NCBI RefSeq assembly: GCF_000189635.1
Contig: NW_002476381.1
Coordinates: forward strand, 248,001 to 312,000
Reading direction: 5' to 3'
DNA: 64,000 bases
Origin: Tetrahymena thermophila SB210
Lineage: Eukaryota; Ciliophora; Oligohymenophorea; Hymenostomatida; Tetrahymenidae
Part shown: positions 60,421-64,000 of the stretch, piece after piece
Layout of the letters: each line of letters starts with the position of its first letter
How positions within the stretch are numbered: the first letter of the stretch is position 1
Program-made: the position numbers and the translations under genes
The notes under the pieces: generated by a model
The model's database searches: none
What the model saw: the letters and a program-made list of their open reading frames with translations, nothing else
Told to the model about the DNA's origin: nothing

Positions 60421-61960
60421 GTAATTACATCTTTTTTGCCAGATCTATATTTTAAATATTTTAACTAAATAGATTTGATTTCTTTTATTTATAAAACTAA
60501 TTTATTCTTGTGGTATATTTTTTATTAAAAATTTTATGTGAAGACACACTTAATCACTTAGTTAAGATTATGTTTTTTTTACAAAATTTTGAAAAAAAAT
60601 TTGGAATATATTTATAAAAGAAGTATTAAAGTTAATAGAATTTATTCAATTTTTAAAAAGAATTTAATTAATTTATTAAAATATTACTTTTTGAATTAGA
60701 TTAATTGGTGATTGCAATAAGATCTGAATAATTTCTTAATTTTAGGTTTAATTATGTTTTTAACCTTTTATTTTTTTACGAAAACAGAAATTTGATATTT
60801 CAAAATTCATAAAAAAAGTGATGATTTCTTGATTTAAAATATAGAGTGACAACTTTTGCTTGAAAAAAGTTTTTAATAATAATTAATTGATAAAAAAATT
60901 GAATATAAAAGAAATTCTTTAATTAGATGGCCAAATTCCAACTAAAATCATAAATAAGTAGCATAGAAAATATTTATTCAAAAAGAATAAACTATTTTTT
61001 TAAATAAAATAGTATTTTTGTATATAATATCATATTCATTTGCTTAAACATTGGAAGAGATGAAATTAAGTAGCAGAGGTAATTGCAATTTTTTTAAGAC
61101 TAAGTTATTTATCTCAAAATTTTAGAAATATTTTAAAGATTTATTTTATAAAAGAATAAAAACTAAAATTACAGCTTTATATCAAAAAAAATTGTAATAG
61201 ATTAAAAATTATAATTTACAAATATGAATTAAGAATAAATTTTGTTTTAGTATTTTATAAAATTAGATTGAATAAATATAATAATTCACCATTGAATTTT
61301 ATTTTAACAAAAATGATCAAATAAATTTTATTATCTTAATATTTTCTAGATTAAATACAAAAAAATTTTCAAAATTATAAAAATAAAAAGAAGAAGTTAT
61401 TTGGCGGAGTTTTTTCATGCATTTCTAAAAGAATAAATCATAATAAATAAATTTATTTTTCAATTAAAGAATAAATATAACAAAAAAAAGCAAACGGCTC
61501 TTTGTATTCATATAACATACACAATAAATTTAAATTTTATTTAATTATTTAAATATAAAAAAAATAATTCAATTTTAAAAATAAAGTGTATATAAAATTA
61601 ATATGAAAAAACTTTAAAAATTATAAAATAAAATACATACTTAAATTAATTTATATTTTAAAAAATAAATTATTTACATTTACATAAAAAAATACTGAGA
61701 ATTGATATTGATAAAAATATATAAAAATAATCTAAAAAGTTAAATAAACTGTTACAAATCGATATTCAATTTTTCATAGAAATAGAGATGAAAGATGTAA
61801 TTTGATAAATATTTTTTATAATTATTTTCTTAATGTGTATATCTGCTTTATTTAATTAGTGAATAAGAAGTATTTAAACACAATTCATTTTATTTTTACA
61901 CCTTACATACATTAAGCAATTATAATTATAAAAATTCATAAAATAATTAATTCTATTTAT
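60340..61960. repeat. Second copy of the 5' flank of gene B
   Basis: Tracks 15540-17600 with many small indels and in the same orientation, running directly into the decayed start of a gene-B-like sequence. Nothing in it looks coding. Because it decays like non-coding DNA, the matching region before gene B is probably also non-coding, which bears on the choice of start there. Confidence 0.6.
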
Positions 61961-62700
61961 TATTAGAAAATATAATCAAAGAAATCTTGGTATTTATTGT
62001 GGTAAAAACTGTAACTGTATTGTTTGTGGATGTAATTTTTAGGTAAAAATTATTATATGAATGACAAAAATTGTTATCTTTGCGATCCATCTTGTTCAAC
62101 TTATTACAGGGGATCTATAACAAATTGTTTAATTTGTCCTTTTGGTTATTATTTATTTCCTAATAAATCATACAATAATTGTAATTTGAGTAATGTATAT
62201 TATATAAGTGGGGTATAGTGTTTTGGTTGTGATACCTCATGTTAAAATTGTATATGAATAATCTGCAACAAATTGTTTGACTTGTTCTTCTGGTAAATAG
62301 TTAGCAGCAAATTAATCATTTTTGTATGTGATAACTGATGCTCAACTTGTAATGGAGGTTCATCAACAAATTGTTTGACTTGCCCCTCTGGTAAGTATCT
62401 ATTTACCAATAATACATGCAACACCTGTAACATAAGTAATGGTTATTATATTTGTGGAATTTAATGCATTGTTTGTGATCCATAATGCCCAATTTGTAAT
62501 GGATTATCAGCAACAAATTGTTTAACTTTGTTCATCTGGTAAATATTTATTTGCAAATAACTCATGTAATGTTTGCAATACTTCTAGTATTTTTTATATA
62601 AGCGGAATTTAGTGTATTTCTTGCCATCCTTCATATGCTACTTGCAATAAATTGTTTGAGTTGTCCTTCTGGTAAATATTCGTTTACAAGACACTCGTGA
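61960..62700 (+). pseudogene. Decayed copy of the start of gene B
   Basis: Begins RNLGIYCGKNCNCIVCGCN, parallel to RNLGLFCGNNCNCILGGCS in gene B, then breaks. A frameshift near 62040 is followed by NYYMNDKNCYLCDPSCS in another frame, TGA codons occur (for example near 62255), and further indels near 62310, 62528 and 62640 follow. Several framework cysteines are lost (CSTYYRG for CSTCNGG). Similarity to the 147-bp array (SGKYLF, CNVCNTS) continues to about 62700 and stops abruptly, with no later repeats or membrane region. Confidence 0.8.
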
Positions 62701-62749
62701 TGCATTATAAAATAGATGATTGGACTCAGGGTTCCATTATTTTCCCTTA

Positions 62750-64000
62750 TTTAATTCAATTATAAAATTTATATAATTAAATGAAATATAGTCCATCTGT
62801 GCTTACTCGTTTGGCGCTTTTTTAATTTTCCTATTAGACTTTTATCAAAAAGTGATTAATAATAAAAATATTAGTTTAAGTTTTAAAATCTGTCATTCAT
62901 TATAAAATTTTTTATAAAATTGGTTATATAAGCTTTTTTTTGAAAATAATATCATAAAATAATTTATTTACAAATATTTAAGATGTTATACCATCTATAA
63001 TTGAAAAGTATGTTTAAAAAGATTATTTTTTCATCCAATTTTTTTTTAAAAGAAAAAAAGAAAAAGTTTGTAAAAATAAAAAATTTATTAAATTCTAATT
63101 ATTTTCATAACTTATTAAATTTAATTTAAAATATTTTAAATAAGTGTTTTAACTAAAATCAAAGTTATGTTATAGATACTTCATTATGTATTTGTATTTA
63201 TCTGTTAAAAGTATAATTAACTATTTATTAAGCTCTGCTTGCCAAAAATATATTTTTACCAACTACTTTGAAATTAGGCAATATTTTTACTAGATTACAA
63301 AAAGTAGTAATAAGGAATTAAGTATATTAAATCTTTAATTTATATCTTAAAGTTTATTTTATAGTTAAAAGACCATAAAATTTTTAATTGTTGTAACATT
63401 AAAAGAAATTAAATTTAAAACCACACAAAATACATTTGCGGTAAAGATTAAAATATTACTAAAATGAACAAAAAAAGAGAGATTACAGAGCCATTTTAAT
63501 TAAAAAAATTAGATGAAAGCTACTTAATCCTTATTGGAAAGATAAAGACTAGATTAAATACTAAATATTTTTTAATAAATTTAAGATTTAAATTGATTTA
63601 AAAAAAATAAAATCTTAATATTTTAATTTATTTAATAATAAGTAAATCAACAAATACTAATACTGGAAACATGATCTCTCTGCATTTAATGATTCTTATA
63701 TACTGAAAGATCTCCTAAATCAATGATCATATTCCAAAAACAAAAAAAATTAGAGATGATAAGTGTAAATAATCTTTATTAAACTGCTTTCTTTTTTGAT
63801 TGAACCATCAATTTTAAAAATGACTAAAATATGGCTTATTCATAAATATTTAAACAATTTAAGCTGATTATTAAAAAAATTAAAAGTATTAAATTTGTGT
63901 AATCTTTAAATTATTAAAATTTGCAAGCAATAAATAAATATAGATCAGCGAAAATAAAAATCTCTTTCTTTATATACTGCCTAATTATTACATTCTCCTG
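62750..64000. repeat. Duplicated non-coding block, copy 2
   Basis: Second copy of 59560-60420. It follows the gene-B relic directly and runs to about 63800. The last 200 bp to the window end show no gene. Another gene-B-like flank may start beyond the window, as it does after copy 1. Confidence 0.55.

Noticed and set aside
62242..62433. Minus-strand frame in the gene-B relic
   Set aside because: Antisense of a decayed cysteine-rich repeat; no independent support.

Overview
The window reads as macronuclear-type DNA of an oligohymenophorean ciliate, most likely Tetrahymena or a close relative. Three things point there. It is extremely AT-rich. TAA and TAG occur inside reading frames at positions that paralogous repeats show must be glutamine, so only TGA ends genes. 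The introns are short, AT-rich GT...AG introns, mostly 54-530 bp. Every gene model below uses that code. A standard-code reading would break all of them into fragments.

Layout. 1-7010 (+): 3' part of a giant cysteine-rich surface-type protein with a multi-pass C-terminus (gene A). 7440-7850 (-): relic of a Tc1/mariner transposase. 8804-14653 (+): a complete full-length ABCC/MRP-type ABC transporter of about 1516 residues in five exons. 17314-29095 (+): a second, complete or nearly complete cysteine-rich giant of about 3698 residues (gene B). It is a paralog of gene A with three intron positions in common, and its N-terminal part is an almost homogenised 147-bp tandem array. 29.8-48.7 kb: a gene-poor, duplicated tract holding four small secreted proteins on the minus strand (108-112 residues, here S1-S4) that share one six-cysteine framework, plus a truncated fifth copy. 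S2-S4 sit in a tandem array of about 2.2-kb units. The same tract holds decayed 5' ends of a PAS/tmcB-like gene, a decayed membrane-protein gene (36.7-38.6 kb), and four copies of a structured element of about 145 bp (39.6-40.5 kb).

48.98-57.88 kb (-): a tandem pair of large PAS-domain, tmcB-like membrane proteins. The left copy is a pseudogene. The right copy (51988-57884, about 1915 residues, three exons) is open throughout. 59.5-64 kb: duplicated non-coding flanks and a decayed copy of the start of gene B, with the flank that precedes gene B at 15.6-17.6 kb.

Taken together this is a surface/secretome-type region shaped by segmental duplication. It has giant CxxC-repeat membrane proteins, a small secreted cysteine-knot-like family with conserved signal peptides and divergent mature parts, sensory-looking PAS membrane proteins, and many relics of each. 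The small secreted six-cysteine family is the strongest candidate for something undescribed. I can support its structure from sequence, but not its function.
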